From Membranipora membranacea (Eukaryota > Bryozoa > Gymnolaemata > Cheilostomatida > Membraniporidae), in assembly GCA_914767715.1 (NCBI GenBank), contig OU612070.1, forward strand, positions 13,783,501 to 13,843,500: a stretch of 60,000 bases of DNA, written 5' to 3'. Positions 1 through 13,740 of this stretch are shown here, piece by piece. Numbering within the stretch: the stretch's first letter is position 1; every line of letters begins with the position of its first letter. The translations under genes were made by a program, and so were the position numbers. The notes beneath the pieces were generated by a model. That model searched no databases. It saw only the letters and a list, made by a program, of their open reading frames with translations, and was not told the DNA's origin.

Positions 1-14
1 TTCAACCAGCTCAG

Positions 15-1067
15 TAGTGATGGCAACGAGCCGGGACAATACCCGGTCTCGCGAGACTTGTCTCCTCGAGACAGTATCTCGTCTCGTCGAGACAGACAAC
101 TCTTACTACAGGTCGAGACTACTGGCATTGTAAATGGTAGTAGCTGGTCAAAATATTGCCTTCACCCAGACTCGAACCAGTGACCTAGTGATCAGCAGTC
201 CATGCTCTTACCCACTACACCACGGTTATTATATGATTTCACATGTAATTCTGACTATCATATAATGGAATGATAGTTATTAGTCATGCTTTTGCTGCAA
301 TTATTTAACGGAAATGTTATCTGATTGGCTATCAGATTTGATTGATTGGCTGTCTGTTTTGATTGATAAGTCAAGGCCATATCTATGTAAACAACTTCTG
401 TTAAAAAGATGGAATGGATGATCAATGTATGTGGAGCTTTCTCATTGATTTGGACCTGGGGCAAGAGGGAGAAGGGATACAATGACTAATGGGGTATCAA
501 ATTGTATAAATATGAGGAGATAGTTGAGCCTAAGCATATCCAGAAGCTGAATCACTGGACTGGTTGGTATAATAAACAAGAAGAAACAGCTTCTCCTTGG
601 TTTAACTATTTTATTTAGTTATCACTATAGGCCTATGTTTTAGATTGGCTGAGGAGGATTACAGTAGGATTACACCCATAAATCATGAGTATGAATTTGG
701 GCAATGACAATCATGTGTGGCAGGCTGATACTCATACAAAATTTAATTTGCAAGAATTAGTGGAAATCTGCACGCCTGTGGCTTTCTATAATTCAATAAA
801 ATACTTGACAGAATTATTGATGAAACTTGGTTTCAACATAGATCCTTATTGCTATAGATCATAAGTTACAACTTGAATCAAATGTACTATAAGCTGATTG
901 CACTAGTGATAGTGAATGAATATCCACCATTCTTTTAAATTGTGATATCTGAAGAATGTTTTATCGGCATCAATATATGTCTCGGTCTCGTCCCGGTCTC
1001 GTCCCGAATTTTCTTGCTGTCTCGGTCTCGTCCCGTCTCGCCAAAATCTGACAATTTGCCATCACTA
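15..1067. mobile_element. Non-autonomous hAT-type DNA transposon, complete
   Basis: The ends are inverted: TAGTGATGGCAA at 15-26 and TTGCCATCACTA at 1056-1067. The same 8 bases, CAGCTCAG, flank both sides (7-14 and 1068-1075). A perfect 8-bp target duplication with TAGTGATG-like ends is typical of the hAT superfamily. Subterminal regions (about 29-110 and 978-1042) are GC-richer and made of repeated GTCTCG / CTCGTCCCGG motifs, which could be transposase-binding repeats. No transposase reading frame is visible inside, so the element must depend on an enzyme encoded elsewhere. A tRNA-like segment lies near its left end. Confidence 0.8.
163..226 (-). repeat. tRNA-like SINE head or tRNA relic
   Basis: On the minus strand a box-A-like stretch (GGTGTAGTGGGTAAGAGC) is followed about 30 bases later by a box-B-like GGTTCGAGTCT, the spacing of an internal RNA polymerase III promoter. 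No clean cloverleaf with paired acceptor ends is visible, so a SINE head is more likely than a working tRNA gene. It sits inside the hAT-type element. Confidence 0.55.
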
Positions 1068-1075
1068 CAGCTCAG

Positions 1076-3032
1076 ATTATTGAATAATTACATGGAATTA
1101 CAAGGTACCAACATGCTTCTCTCCTTGGTGTCCGACTTACAACTTTTAGGCTAATTGCCATTACCTTTTTTTTCTCACCAATATCCATCCACCCATCAAT
1201 GTCTCCCAATACATAGCCTTCTGTAAATTCTCAAGAATCGATGTCCATAACATCCTCAGAGAAAGCCAGATAAAAAATGCTCCTCCCGATATCGTTTATT
1301 TGCTAGTTTTGATGGCTCCCTGCAGGACAAAATACTTGTCACAACATAATGTTATTTCAGTCTAATGATAATTTTGGATGCTTGATAAAAGCTTTTATAG
1401 TAGCAATAAGATAGCTCAGGAAATTAATATTGAGCTATTCTGCTAACTCCGAATCACAAGAATTGAATTAGGGTTTAGTGCTGCCTTCGACACCTTCGAC
1501 ATGGAAATTATCGGTAACAATGAGCTTATACATACAATATATTAGAGTGCATCTCGCAAAACACTTTGGTTTTTATAATATCGAATCACATTAATATATA
1601 TTTATTATTAATTTCAATGTAACTATAAATATTGCGCAGGAGACAATCACAGAATGAATAGTGATCATGAAGGACATATATGTACATTATAAGACATAAG
1701 AACAACAAATGAGAGGAGATAAATCATAAACGTCACCTTGGCTGGGCTCCATTTCTTGTAGTGCTTCGCCCACCCAGCCTGCGGGTTTTGAGACACTCAA
1801 TGCTTCACGTTGGGCTCTGACGCAGCGCTCTGCCTGGAAATATTGTGCATCCGGAGCAACTTGACAGGTATTATTATTGAAATTTTTTAAAAAATCGTCA
1901 CAAGTAAAGCAATTTGTGATAATAGGTTGAAATCCAGAGCTCTTTTTGTTCTCGTTGACAACCTGGTACTAAGTGCAGTAAATACTAGTACTGAGGTGCA
2001 AAAGTATGGGTAATACAGTACTTATAAACATTTATAATGGATAGAATATCACCTTCTTGTTTCTCAATCTCAAGATATCCTCTCTGTAGGATGTACACAT
2101 TTCTTCCTAGGGGTTACTCAGTTCGTCTGTTATTTCTCCTATATTGGTATAGAGGGTTTACTCCCGAGGTAACCTTCTTGCAGGATATACACAATATATA
2201 CTGAACCAATTTTAAGATCAACTCAATGTGGACACTGCATGCAAATCACCACAAAGCGTGATGATTAAATATAGCTTTGAAAAGCTATGAATTAATTCAA
2301 ATCTGTTTCACAAGTTGTCTTTCCCTTTTATAATGCAAGATAACTCCTCACTTTACAGGATCACAGTGAAATTACAATAGAGAAGAGATATAGCTTTAAA
2401 AAGTCAAGGATTGAATTTTTGTACAAATTTTTTACCCATTTAATTATGTAGTAACTGTGATACATGATTTTACTAATTTTATCAGAGCACCCTATAGAAA
2501 TGTTTTATTTTTAGAGAATAAGACGAGTACAAAACACACATACATACAAGTCAATTAAAAATTGTAAAAAGAGTGCTCAGCAAAGAAAAAAAAAAGTTAT
2601 GTTAATGCGACATCAGTGTCAAAACCAAACAATCTATACACTTGATCGATAGATAGGTAATAAAGTGTGGATACAAAGCGCTAGAAAACCATGAGAAATA
2701 ATGGATATGAAATAATTGTATTCTAACAGTTATTTGTTTATCTCACACTACTCCACCATCAAACAGCAGGCGAGTTAGGGTAAACCGTCTACGCACACTT
2801 ATACTGTTTTGATCAGTCGCGGATATCGTGTAACAGCCACCAGTACTAAACAGCCATGGACATACAAATACTAGTATTTATATATGTTTGTGAGAACAAC
2901 TTACTTTTTTCGATGATAGCTTCCATCTGCGACTACTTTACGTTTGGGAGTCTTGTGTTGGGGCCTCAGTTGTACATCGCTGGCATGGCTCCAAAATAGT
3001 TAGGCAAATGTGATAGAGAATGTCAACATGAA
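1076..3032. other. Intergenic, no gene seen
   Basis: AT-rich DNA with frequent stops in all frames. I see no conserved protein segment, RNA gene or clear repeat structure here. Confidence 0.6.
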
Positions 3033-5439
3033 GGACCGAACTGTTGACTTTGATTATCATTACGTTTGTTGAACCCACAAACGTTGCAATCGTCAAAACG
3101 TCGCAATATAGCGTTCCACTAACGTCGCAATCCCAAAAATGTCGCAACGAAGGGTTTTCATAACGTCGCAAACCCACAAACGTCGCAATTTTTTAAACTT
3201 CGCAATAGCTCGAACCCACTAATGTCGCAAATGTCGCAACTCAACAGAAATGCCGAGTTGTCTTCTCATTTGATGCAAAAAGGTGATGATGATTTGTTGC
3301 GAGAAGTAGATAGGAGCATAGGATTTTCAAAACACCGTGGGGAATTCAATATCATGTATATATTGTGCTATTGATAATTGTTGAGTATTTTTCAGGTTAT
3401 TTGAATCATTTTTTTCACTTCCTTTATCGTTACCTCAGAATCTATTAATGCTGTCATAAAAAGGATGCTAACCAACATCTAGCAGATATAGTGACATACC
3501 AATTTGTCATGTGCCTCAATTTTTCAATTTTCATTTCAACGGGAGTTGTTCCCTCACAAATTAAAATAGGATAACTCATAACTTTGTTTTCTACATCCTA
3601 CTTATGATATAAAATGTTATGGTAGAAAGTCAGTCTATTCTCCCTGGGTGAACACAAATGAACTTTGGTTACAAACAGATGCACATGAAGTACCATCTGA
3701 GAGCCCTGAGCATGTTTATTGTGAAGTTTGATCAATGGAAATAAAAACCTGTGTGCCTAGACAATGTTGTGTGCCGTGTGAATATTTTGTATTATACATA
3801 TATATTTATATAAATATGATATAGGCGCTGGCTGACCATGTTAGATTTATTTAACACAATGGATAATCAGTAGAATATGGCTACTTTTATAGGTAGGATT
3901 ATGGTCTTTGGGTACCCAGGCAAAGTTGAGCTGCAATTTATATCAATTGATTTCATTACTAAACAAGCAAATCGCGATATCTCAAAAAATTCATTTGTTG
4001 GCTCCTTACCCTATCTTCACAAGCTTTACCGTTTGCCATGCTCTTGCAGGACGTAGCACTTTGAAGACTTCTATTTCAGAGAGTATACAATAACAAATCA
4101 ATAAAAGTTAAGAGGATAACGGATCCCATAATGCATATCTCTAGAATTCCCAAACCAAAGTATATTGAGAATTTACAATTTAACTTGAATTTTATAGGTA
4201 AACGCATATATCATATAATCATGGCCATTAACAATCAGCCCCTTGGTCACAAAGCAATATTAAATTCTGTTAATCTGCAATTGCACTATCATTGACCTGC
4301 AGTCCACAGTCAAGGTTCCTGCCCATAACAAAAATTCCTTCGACTAGGATTTGAGTTTACAAAACTGCATTAAATTCTACAACCTATCGTGATACATTCA
4401 ACTTTTGATAAGGTTGTAAAAATTGAAAACGACAAACTCAAAATCTTGTTCGAAGTTGCTCGAGCACTCTAGATTACAGAGTGATGAAAACACAATTGCC
4501 ATTACGCAATGCAATGTTCTAAAATCGCCACCTATTGTATGCTAATGCTTCATATGGTATGCAGTTTAGGTTTTATTATCATAAAAACCATGAAGTTTCA
4601 TCTAGGGAATGATGTAAAAATTCCATAGTCAATAGATAAAGGATAAGTCATAAAGAGATGCAGCGGTTCATGCATAAATGGTTCAATATTTTTTTCCCAT
4701 TTCTGGTATTCCAAGTAGTGTAAAAGCATACTTCAAGTATAGCCTTTATCAAACATGACGGTATATTTCAAGCTTAACATGTATGCAGACATTTGCCTTA
4801 CTTGTGCTAAATCTTGATAAGCATCCCGTCTAAGACTGCAGTAATGAATTCTGAGGTAACAAGTTTTATCATGATCCTAGGAAGTTAAAAGTTTTTCTCT
4901 GATAGAAATTGGTACAATATCCTCAATATTTCAACTCCCATAGTGTTTTGAAATCCGGATCCTCTACCAATTGGTATGTCACTATATCTGCTAGATGTTG
5001 ATTAGCGTCCCTTTTAAGAGCATCAATTGATTTTTAGGTAAAAATAAAGAAAGTGAAAAAAATGATTCAAATAACCTGAAAAATACTCAACAATTATCCA
5101 TAGCACAATACTATAACAGTGATATTGAATTCCTTGCGTGTTTTGAAAATCCTATGCTCCTATCTACTTCTCGCAACAAATCATCATCACCAATTTGCAT
5201 CAAATGAGAAGACATTTCTGTTGATTTGCGACATTTGCGACGTTAGTGGGTTCGAGCTATTGTGACTTTTAAAAAATGCGAAGTTTGTGGGTTTGCGACG
5301 TTGCGATGTTATGAAAACCCTTCGTTGCGATGTTTTTGGGATTGCCACGTTAGTGGAACGCTAGATTGCGACGTTTTGACGATTGCGACGTTTGTGGGTT
5401 CAACAAACGTTATGATAATCAAAGTCAACAGTTCGGTCC
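3033..5439. repeat. Large fold-back (inverted-repeat) structure
   Basis: The left arm (about 3033-3510) and right arm (about 4966-5439) are reverse complements over most of about 475 bases. Anchor matches are GGACCGAACTGTTGACTTTG at the outer ends and the CATCTAGCAGATATAGTGAC region at the inner ends. The outer half of each arm is packed with imperfect repeats of a CG-containing motif (GCGACGTT / AACGTCGC, often followed by AGTGGG or TGTGGG). The 1.45-kb centre has no recognisable gene. Open frames in the arms are by-products of this short-motif repetition. It may be a fold-back transposon; no clear target duplication was found. Confidence 0.75.
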
Positions 5440-5760
5440 GGTTATCAATAGCACAATATATAACATTGATATTGAATTCCCCACGGTGTTTTGAAAATCC
5501 TATGCTCCTATCTACTTCTCGCAACAAATCATCATCACCCAATTTGCATCAAATGAGAAGACAACTCGACATTTCTGTTGAGTTGCGACATTTGCGACGT
5601 TAGTGGGTTTGAGCTATTGCGAAGTTTGAAAAATTGCGACGTTTGTGGGTTTGTGACTTTATAAAAACCCTTCGTGGCGACATTTTTTGGGTTGCGACGT
5701 TAGTGGAACATTAGATTGCGACGTTTGCGACGTTTGTGGTTTCAACAACGTTCAATCAAT
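5440..5760. repeat. Second direct copy of the fold-back right arm
   Basis: Bases 5443-5760 repeat the outer part of the right arm (about 5095-5440) in direct orientation. The shared order is the GGTTATCAATAGCACAATAT-like start, the TCGCAACAAATCATCATCAC block, then the GCGACGTT motifs. The structure is therefore asymmetric: one arm on the left and a tandem pair on the right. Confidence 0.75.
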
Positions 5761-8280
5761 AACCCTAGCAACATTACTGATAGGTTTATGGGTGCTTACA
5801 TTCCTACTACAACAGAATAATGCATTTTTATTTACCCTTCCTGTGTTTTTCAAAAGGCTCTGGTCTAGAATCATCCATACAAGCATAAAGTGCATCATCC
5901 ACATCATACTTTTTTCGGACTTTTTATATATAAACATTTTTATTGCAACAACCATCATCCGAAGATGTTCTCCCTGATGTGCAAAGAAACCAAAACAAAA
6001 AACAATTGAAATAAAATCAAGGGAATAAAACTCAATTCAATGAAAAATTGAAAACAGATGTTTTGAGAATGCAAATAGATTATAAAAGCAGTAAAAAGAG
6101 AATATTAAAAGCAGTAACAGAACAAATTTGGACTCCATTTACCACCATTTTTTTGAAAGATATCCCTAGAACAGTCGAATTATATGTATAATGATAACAT
6201 TAAGCCATGTGACATGACGTCACTGAAAATTGGTTTCTGCAATCCTGACATCGAGAGCTTTCTGATAGTGTGCAAAACGATTAATAACAGAAAAATATTT
6301 TTGCCGTTTCATGCAATCTTTGATGATCTGATGCGACTGTATCTCACAGCTATCACCATGTAAACCATTTTTTCTAGCTAGTATGTAGATTATGATCAGA
6401 ATAGGTAAGAGTCATTTTAGTGGCACTCTTCCATGCAGTAGGGGATCACTCTAACGTCTCTAGGAAGCAAAGTTATCTCCCTCACATATAACAATATCAT
6501 CAAAGTTAGATTGGCTCTCAGTACCAAAAGTTTATCCAACAGACAGGAATATACTCCTTATTATGCAGCAATTCATTGACGCTTCCGTGACTTTCCAACA
6601 GCTTATAACCATGTTTTTATTGAGTGGTTTACACTACAGCCATCGCATCTGTTTAAATATGAGGCAGTTACTTTTGAGGTCGGCGGAGGTGTGTTAACCG
6701 TATTGAATATAAATTGCTGGTGAGAATTGTGTTAACTTGCTCCTTCAGAATCAATATCAATACAATATCAAACCCAGATGCTAGATATGAATGTAGACAA
6801 ACCATGTATTTGCAAATTATATTGAACACTTACAAATCTTGACACGACCTTTTGAAAATATCTCTCATTTTTCGGTTTGGAACTCATTGTATGCCTAAAT
6901 GTTATTGACATGCGATGATTTCTGATCCAGGTCCTCATAATATGTCATAATGAACTGAATGAAAGTTCAATGACAAGAGTAGTAGACGCAGTTGACTGAA
7001 CAATAGTAGCTTATCCTTGTCAAGGCTAACCTTTTCTCCCTTGCCATCATTCATTGTTGCCTGATTGACTGAAGTACAGCAATAAATAACAGCTCATAAC
7101 ATCAATATTTGCTTTTCTTTTGCTGATTGATTGATTTGTATTCTATCACTAACTCTAATAGTTGCGAGAAAAAAGTTCCTGGTACACGTACTCTGCTAAA
7201 AAACGATGAAGTTGCCTTGCATGCAAAAATAGTATTAATAAAAAGTAGTTAAAAAAATAATGGTATTATTAACATAAATGCACATGTGTCTCAAAAAGCA
7301 GTCTTTGCCCCATGCAGTACGGTATTTAGGGTGTCTGGGCCGACCTGATGGACATTGTTCGAGGTAGTTCTGGATAAAGTGTTCACCAGCAGTGTATATC
7401 TGCATTACACATTCTTTGCTTGTTATTGTTAAAGTGAACGCTAACTCACTATTTCATCAATGTCGAAAATGCCATTACAAATGAACAGCATTGCCTAAAA
7501 AAGCTGCCTTGCTAGTATAGGTATCAATCTGGAAACCACACCCACTTTTTGTGACATTTTGATACAGTAGAGTGAATTATCGGTTTAGATTAGGCCTAAT
7601 ATAACACACTTCTTCTACATGTAATAATGCCTATACACGATGGGAGCGGCTGTTATGTGCATACAAATACGAAACCATCCAAGTCAACTAAAAATTTACT
7701 GTGGTCAGATAAGTCATGTGTATGCTGAAGACAAAACTCTTAAATACACCTGAAGATTTACTCTACGCAAATACATTACACCCGTAAAAGGAGTCAGATA
7801 AAACAGGTTGCAGGTAGAAGCTGCGATGTTTGACTTCCAGTTTTTTAATGTATATACTTGATAGGCCGATTACTTAGAGATTGTTGTGAATACGATGATA
7901 TCTTTGCAAGATAGAGCCCTAGCTCAAAATTAAACTGCTTTTATGTCTGCACCTGAGCCATGTTGTAGCTATTCGCTATTAATCATCTTTCTTTTTCTTG
8001 ATATTCCTTTCACGGCCAAGCAATCAAAATTTCAGCATAATTCGTCTTGTGAACTTCAATACGAGCCAAACAGGCATAGATTTGTAGACCACAACAGCGA
8101 TGTACTGACAGGCCATGAATGAGCAAAAGAGTTTTGTAAAAAGGAGATCTGCCGAGTCGACTTGGCCAACAAGCTGACACTCAATTGTGAAGTCAGCACA
8201 TGCCATACACCCAGATCGAATCGATCCTCTCAGATCAGACAAATTTGTATAATTAATTGCAATGAAATAGTATAGAGAAA
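5761..8280. other. Intergenic, no gene seen
   Basis: AT-rich sequence with only short open stretches and no protein similarity that I can recognise. It separates the repeat block from the 3' end of PSMA3. Confidence 0.55.
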
Positions 8281-8284
8281 ATGG

Positions 8285-8290
8285 TTTATT
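8285..8290 (-). terminator. Possible PSMA3 polyadenylation signal
   Basis: TTTATT on the plus strand reads AATAAA on the minus strand, about 370 bases past the PSMA3 stop codon. It is a plausible cleavage signal, but such hexamers are common in AT-rich DNA. Confidence 0.3.
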
Positions 8291-8661
8291 GTAGATGAAC
8301 AGGATTTTTTCATGAGAATAGAACTTATTTCAATGCTGACAAATGAAAACATTCATTAAATACACAACAGTTTGTACCATCATTAGATTGCTAGATACTC
8401 AAGCAAAACCAGCATCAAATTGGTTTGCAAAAACATTTTGGAGATATAATCCGAATCAGTTTGAGAAAAGTATATCTTCAGCAAAATACACATATAGATG
8501 GATCAGGTTGGAAAAAGCTCAGAAAACAGTTCCCACAAACTAGAATGGTCCATAGTGTCCGATTGGTTCAAATCCCTAACTCGGCACATCTAGTGAAATG
8601 ACAAATGATACCTGTACACATATTAAGCTTGTAATGATGGAATTCAATGACTGAAGTGTAT

Positions 8662-11600
8662 TTACATGTCCTCATCTTCAGAATCTGACTCCTCTAGTGA
8701 TTCCTGTAATATTAAATACATAATGTTAGTGATCTATCATAATACAGGAACATTTACGATTTCAATGTACTTGGAAATGAGGGCACAACTCCTAAGCAGC
8801 GAATAGCGATCTCATTAATACGTGACATATATCAGAGGTAGGCAAGATGCCAAAATTGAGATCGCCATCCAATCTCAGGAGATAGCTACAGCAGGCGAGG
8901 TGCATTCATCTCTCATGGAGTGTTCCATCCCCAGCACATATTATCAATTTATCAGCATTCAAATAACATTATTGCACAAGTTACGTCTGTAGAGTGACAA
9001 ATGATTCGATGAACACAAAGAGAAGTGCTGTGGGTGGTGAGATTCTTCCTCTTCCAATTCAATGTGTCAAGCAGGACACACAACATCTAAGTCATTATTT
9101 AACCTGACAACAAGGCTTACAAAATGCTACCCACACATACCTTAGCATACTTTTCGGCAGCGTCAAATACATCCTTAGGTACAAACTGATGAACTCCTTT
9201 ACTGCCTGAAAAATTTGAAATTTGGATATGTAATCTTTCAATACTACTGAAAAGGCCTCTTCGATGGTGCTGGCGACACATATTCAACAAGAGATTAGTG
9301 AAATAAGTGAATATGAACTAAAGAACAGAAATTCTTTTATTTTGTAGTAACAAACTTAACCTGGAGGGTATTATAATTAGAATAAGTGAGGATTTTCCAG
9401 CCGAATTTTCGCTATAACTCTGCTCATACTCATTACCTTCACTTTTTTTAAATGTTTACATACAGGCAACTTTGTTCCTAAGTTTTCCCTCAGAGGGATG
9501 TAGTTACATCAAGAAGTGAATTTGGAGGGAAACCATTGGCCGGTCTCATTCAACCCGAAGTTTGACAATGCATGAGAATGCACTACCCAAGTACATACCT
9601 TCACAGACCCAACTGAGCTCGAGCTCGAAAGCTTTGTCCTTGACCTCATCATGGACTGTGTAAATACTACAAACAGTAAGAAATTGATCCAATAAAAATA
9701 TGTAAGACTATTAACGTACAAACATGGGGAATATCAGCCAAATGTCCCACACTGTAGAGCATATAGTATGTATGAGAATATGAGAATTGTCTCCCATCAT
9801 GCTATGACAGGACAACTCTAAACATCTGTGTAGCTTAATATTGTGAAAAGCTTTTTACCCAGATAGGGCAATGCCACAAGACATTTTGTAATGAAACGTG
9901 ACATGATATCTCCAAAAAATTACAATGCCAATGGGGTTGATTCTGCGAGACACAGACTTAAGGTTTCGAGTAAATAAAAGAAGTCCTCAAAAAAGTGCCA
10001 GGGCGTGGGGGGGGGGTATTTCAATTAGAAAGAGCGATGCTGTACTAAAGCAAGTTATCACTATCACATCACACAAAATTATCACCCACTTGGTCTTTCA
10101 ATTAGACATATTCGTTCCCAAATCGTTCGCTCAGAATGTATTTAGTTCCATCAATGTCTGAGCGAGTTGAAAACGGGAGCCTAGCAGGATCAGGTTGCAA
10201 TTTTGGCTGTTTCTAATTGAGAGACCCCCTTGAGTTTATGATAATGCGGATCATCAAATTAGACTTACATCTTTGCAGCTTCTTTGACGATTTGTTCACA
10301 AGTCATATCAGCCATTTTCAATTTCTCTACCTCGGTTTTGGCAGCTTGCTTGGCTTTACCAGCTGCTGCTCCGAAAAATCCCTTCAAAGAAGAATATTGA
10401 TACATGTTATGTGTGAAAATCTCTAGTCAACTGCTATTAACATACATGGCATCAATAGTAGAAGCAAATCAATGAACTGCTTGACTATCGATTAGTAATG
10501 CCGCATTATAAATACTGGACAATCTTCTAAGAAAGGATAACTCCAAAGTATTTTGAGTCATGTGCATGTCACAGACAATGTTTATAAAAAACACAAGCCT
10601 ACTTAGATTTTGAACTATAGGGGCTCACTCCAGCACTGATCAAGCCAAATATCAAGATCCTTATCTCAAGTCAGTTAATATATCAGGAAATCAAGCAAAA
10701 AGTACTCAATACTATAACTGAGCATTGCCCAGGTGACATATAGTCACGAGGCTCCACTCAAGTCAGTTAGTTACTATGAGGAGAGATATTTCACACCAGT
10801 ACAACAGAGAGCGATTTGGTGACAACACTAGAATCTTTCTATGAGCTAGCCACGGCACACTGATGACGTAATATACTATTGCATGTATATCTCTGATCGG
10901 TAGAGAGTGAACTAATTCACTTGAGAATTCGCATCAGTACCATCACAAGGAATTTGGTGTGACGACCCAAGTTCAATTTTGCTAATTAAGGGCGGGTACA
11001 TATTAGGTACTTGTACTAAATTGGTCTTAACGATCAGAGACACACATGGTAATAGTGTAGTCTCAATGTCAGTGTGAGCTACATGTTTAGGATAGTTTAC
11101 TTACATGGGAAACACCGCTGGGATCTATACTGTACATGGAAGGTCCATCTGTTTGTGTATATGATGAGAGAATGATTGATACACCGAAGGGTCTGACAGC
11201 ACTGTATAGTGTGTAATCGTGTACATAAGATGAAACTCTATCTACTAAGAACTGAAATAGAGAGAGCATCGTATTATTAATGAATAAGCTACAATACAAC
11301 TAGTCAGCTGTCGACTAGACAACTAGTCAGCTGTCGACTAGACAACTAGTCAACTAGTCAGTTGTCAGCTACGATAGACTTCAGAGACAAGGAGTAGAGT
11401 GAAGAAAGGACTTTGCTCGACTATCATGTTGGGAGAAAAATCACGTAACACCTGGTCTCATACCAGGAGTACTTATGCAGTACACGACAAGTATCCTCAA
11501 TGATAGTAGCTTTTGGCAAGAAAACATGTCAGAACAGCCTTTATTATTTACATATTCTTTCCCTCACCAAAATCATACATATACTGAACAAAAATATGTG

Positions 11601-13282
11601 AGATTAGCCTTTCACTTACCTTCAAGGGCACTGGAGACCTGAATTGATTCCTGTATTTGACGGCCTCATCTCTAGCTATCTCGACAACAGCACGAGCATC
11701 GGCCAGTAATCCGGCTATACACATGCCTATGTGCTTATCTATGTTAAATATCCTCTTGTTAGCTCCGTGTTCGTATAGTTTAGATGTGACTAGCTTCTCC
11801 ACTGCTAACACTACTCCATCTTTAGCCCTGATTCCTATGGCAGTGCTGCATTGAAGATAATCAGAAAACATTTTAGGAACATGTTGTGCAGTATATTTAG
11901 CGGATACATGTTGTGCAGTATATTAAGTGTTTTCCAGTTACTAAGCCCCACGCAGTTTGTTCAATTACAAAGAAAGCATAAGATTAAAACCAGTATTTCT
12001 GAGACAATATTAATGAAAACCTTTGACAGTCAATCAAAACAACAATAGAAAAAATGTACCCTTCAGGTTGGGATTATTCATAATTTCAATAGTGTATTTC
12101 GGCGAAAGATTCACAAATGTCCATGCATGAAGTGTAGGGATTTTTGACACTTTTGCAAGCATCTACATGTTATTGGAATCAAAATTAAGCCAGTTTAGTA
12201 TTACGGAAGTAGTGAGGTTTAAATTCCATGAATATTTCCTCTTGTATAGCCGAATCTCTCTTACTCACCCGCTGTTTTCGACTGCTTTCAGAGCATACTC
12301 GACCTGGAACACTCGGCCATCGGGTGAGAATTGTGAGGCAGACAAATCATACTACAATGAATGAACAAGAAATACCAGTGACAATAAGACTAGCTAAGAT
12401 CAGAGAAAGAATTTTCTTAGCTGGGGAGGACCAGAATAGTTTACTGCATGCTGATATCTTGTTACCCCGTACAAATCGAAGAATATCATGAAATCAAAGA
12501 TGGCAAGCATCTAAGAAGCTAGCCACAAACAATTATTGCTTCGCATAGAATATTGCAGTTAGATTGATTATGGATCATATTGACATTTAAAATGAAGAAT
12601 CTTCCCGCAAAGTCAGAGAAACACCATTACATTAGATGTTACAACTACAATACAGCATGGTGAGCTCTCTTCAGTTTGGTTTAGTCTGGTATAGTAGAGA
12701 GTAACAGAGGTCATCAATCTCCCTCAAGTTTTGAGAAATTATGACTATTTTCTGAAGCTACCCTTCGATAGGCATGATTAAATCAAATGAAAGAATACAC
12801 ACCAAGCAAGGTTAGACACACACGCAGCTTAAAAAAATATCAGAAAGAAAAATATATAGGCCTGCTATTCAATTCAAACTATAAAATTGCTTAGCTGACC
12901 ACCAGGCCCTGCTCTTCCTTGAATACACATGACAATAGACAAGTGTGGAATTTGGGAACTCTCTGCCTATTTCTGAGAGTTCTCTCTCTGGAAGCACCAG
13001 GACTGGTATGCATGATGATGATATAATTGTAGTTATGAGTGAGTTTAAATCAGTGGCCATTACTTACTAGACCTATACTGGGCCTAGTGATCAACAAATA
13101 CTAACTAATAAATAAACACAATACTAACTTAGAATATAATCAACCAAAAAACCCAATCATGAATTAAAATTAAATTGATATAAAAAATGGAAATTTAATT
13201 CATTGATTTGAATGCACTTGAATTAGTGTGGGCTTAGGTATAAAAAGAATGCTATGCTTACCCCTGTTCCAATAGAGCTCAT
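8662..13282 (-). CDS. PSMA3: 20S proteasome subunit alpha type-3 (alpha7)
   Basis: This is a structural subunit of the outer alpha ring of the 20S proteasome; it gates the chamber and carries no active site. Eight exons, 5' to 3': 13262-13282 (MSSIGTG), 12269-12351, 11620-11845, 11105-11251, 10269-10381, 9599-9666, 9141-9205, 8662-8703. They total 765 nt, or 254 codons plus stop, against 255 residues in human. The alpha-subunit signature is at the N-terminus ([20 protein letters not shown]). [17 protein letters not shown] and IDPSGVS follow in the order expected for the family. The acidic tail [13 protein letters not shown] is the C-terminal extension typical of this subunit. All splice phases agree. 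The fifth intron needs the acceptor at 9667-9669; using it restores the expected IIYTVHDE. The 5' intron is about 0.9 kb. No break was seen, so the gene should be functional. Confidence 0.97.
11298..11362. repeat. Tandem repeat, 23-bp unit
   Basis: The unit AACTAGTCAGCTGTCGACTA plus GAC occurs nearly three times in a PSMA3 intron; the last unit is degraded. Each unit contains the palindromes CAGCTG, GTCGAC and ACTAGT. Confidence 0.85.
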
Positions 13283-13635
13283 GGTGAAGATATAGTAGGT
13301 GAACTTGATTTACTAATTAAACAAAAAGGTTGACAATCAACCACTTGGCAGCTTCAGTGGATTGAACAAACCTGACTTCAAGTTTTTTTTTCTTTCTCAT
13401 CCACTGAATCAGCATCAATGAAATGTGAAGACTTAATCAGACTAACACTATGACGTCTTACGTTTCTATATCATTGCTCGATGATACATTGACACTAGAC
13501 ATCATTGTAATGAAATTACCTAATGCATGTAATATTGGTCTAAAGTTTGACCAATCAGATTTAAGCTTTTAAAACCTTCATAATATGAGAAGTTGCCTTC
13601 TCATAATGATTGACATAATAACTCCCCATCTAAAT

Positions 13636-13740
13636 AGTCACATAGTCAAATAGTTGCACTAACTTTAGACAGCCCGTAACTCAAAGAGTCACATAGTCAA
13701 ATAGTTGCACTAATTTTAGACAGCCCGTAACTCAAGGAGT
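13636..13740. repeat. Tandem duplication, 51-bp unit, upstream of PSMA3
   Basis: Two nearly identical 51-bp units start at 13636 and 13687 (AGTCACATAGTCAAATAGTT and following). They lie about 350-460 bases upstream of the PSMA3 start codon, so they fall in or near its promoter region. Confidence 0.85.

Noticed and set aside
2938-5977. Several open frames of 70-113 codons on both strands
   Set aside because: They arise from the CG-containing short repeats of the fold-back arms and repeat one another; they are not genes.
9656-10268. A possible 11-nt microexon in PSMA3
   Set aside because: Moving the acceptor to 9667-9669 gives the conserved IIYTVHDE directly, so no microexon is needed.
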